Shown: one piece after another, positions 59,047 to 59,353 of the stretch
Layout: every line of letters starts with the position of its first letter
How positions within the stretch are numbered: the first letter of the stretch is position 1
DNA from: Prevotellaceae bacterium
Lineage (GTDB): Bacteria; Bacteroidota; Bacteroidia; Bacteroidales; UBA932
Direction of reading: 5' to 3'
NCBI GenBank assembly: GCA_031258195.1
Contig: JAIRNF010000049.1
Location: 1-59,353, forward strand
Length of the DNA stretch: 59,353 nucleotides
Made by a program: the position numbers and the translations under genes
Notes under the pieces: generated by a model
Databases searched by the model: none
Seen by the model: only the letters and a program-made list of their open reading frames with translations
Told to the model about the DNA's origin: nothing

Positions 59047-59338
59047 CGCTTAGCGTTTTTTCGATTCTATCCAGCCTTTGACTTATCCTGCCCGGCTCGC
59101 GGCTAAGCGTCGCTATGCCTCTAAGAGCGAGTATCGAGAGCTTATCGTAGCATATCGTATAGTAGCCCTTTTTATCCTTCTTCACCGGCTCGGGAAACTT
59201 CTCCGGCAACGCTTGCGCCGTCGTACCGATTTCTACCTTTTCGGGGCGATCTTTCGGCGCGTGGTAGATCAACGGCGGCGCCAGTTTAAGTCGAATTAAA
59301 GCGAAGTACGATTCGTTTTTTAAGGGCGGGAGGCGAAT
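59036..59338 (-). CDS. C-terminal part of an S74-type intramolecular chaperone (phage tail fibre end), start unclear
   Basis: Open frame from a stop at 59341-59339 down to 59036. The stretch KVEIGTTAQALPEKFPEPVK, KKGYYTICYDKLSILALRGIATL and a final helix ISQRLDRIEKTL follow the layout of the end of the endosialidase-type (S74) chaperone domain that trims and trimerises phage tail fibres. The canonical N-terminal half of the domain (SDxRLK...) is not in frame. The only start candidates are non-ATG (for example TTG at 59272), so this may be a fragment or a frame-broken gene end. The other reading frame upstream ends at about 59324. Confidence 0.6.
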   Translation of the reverse strand: MRLPPLKNESYFALIRLKLAPPLIYHAPKDRPEKVEIGTTAQALPEKFPEPVKKDKKGYYTICYDKLSILALRGIATLSREPGRISQRLDRIEKTLSDGG

Positions 59339-59353
59339 TTATAGTTTAATCGG

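Overview
The window looks like a chromosomal piece of a low-GC, anaerobic, amino-acid-fermenting member of the Bacteroidales. The evidence is indirect but consistent: promoters of the Bacteroidetes type (TAnnTTTG at -7, with TTTG or TTG about 19-20 nt upstream), start codons without clear Shine-Dalgarno sequences, and typical Bacteroidetes families (NigD-like lipoprotein, DUF5777 barrel, TonB-dependent receptor with carboxypeptidase-like plug extension, TPR-type histidine kinase, DUF3467). No species is claimed. Both ends carry mobile DNA: the N-terminal part of an IS1595-family transposase on the left, and a GC-richer phage tail-type gene pair on the right.

Layout. 1-9 kb: IS end, a decayed LPS-kinase-like gene, pyruvate kinase, a NigD-like lipoprotein, a cytidylate-kinase-like protein with a MATE exporter, an exported amidohydrolase, a decayed DUF5777 gene and tRNA-Ser. 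9-16 kb: HU, TrmH, a class III aminotransferase, MoxR, an exported helical-repeat protein, LemA, an M48 protease and tRNA-Cys. 16-21 kb: small membrane and lipoprotein genes, then an OmpL47-repeat protein next to a TPR histidine kinase. 21-25 kb: DUF3467, EtfB, EtfA and acyl-CoA dehydrogenase. 25-32 kb: three decayed genes (glycerophosphodiesterase, TrpB2, DUF3795) mixed with intact RsmE, YfcE and a large unknown exported protein. The dead trpB2 still carries an intact-looking Trp leader peptide and attenuator. 32-36 kb: transglutaminase-like protein, DUF58 protein and guanylate kinase. 36-50 kb: lysine-fermentation and butyrate genes. 50-58 kb: a RelA/SpoT-type (p)ppGpp synthetase behind a small ORF and terminator, a TonB-dependent receptor, Tex and a membrane protein.

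How the genes work together. The minus-strand run from 50.3 to 36.5 kb encodes, in transcription order, AtoD, Kal, Kce, two tandem Kdd paralogues, KamA, KamB, KamC, KamD, KamE, AtoA, thiolase, an (R)-specific hydratase-like protein and an acetoacetyl-CoA/3-oxoacyl reductase-like protein. With EtfAB and the acyl-CoA dehydrogenase at 21.6-25.3 kb on the other strand, this covers lysine fermentation to acetate, butyrate and ammonia. It also appears to offer a side route from acetoacetyl-CoA to crotonyl-CoA through (R)-3-hydroxybutyryl-CoA. The main surprises are the duplicated kdd, the two CoA-transferase subunits placed at opposite ends of the cluster, large hairpins between cluster genes, and a relA start codon directly behind an intrinsic terminator.

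A second theme is decay and repeats. Five genes in the first 32 kb are broken, and a family of about six palindromic intergenic repeats (core GTCATTTCGACCGAAGGGAG and variants) sits mostly between convergent genes.
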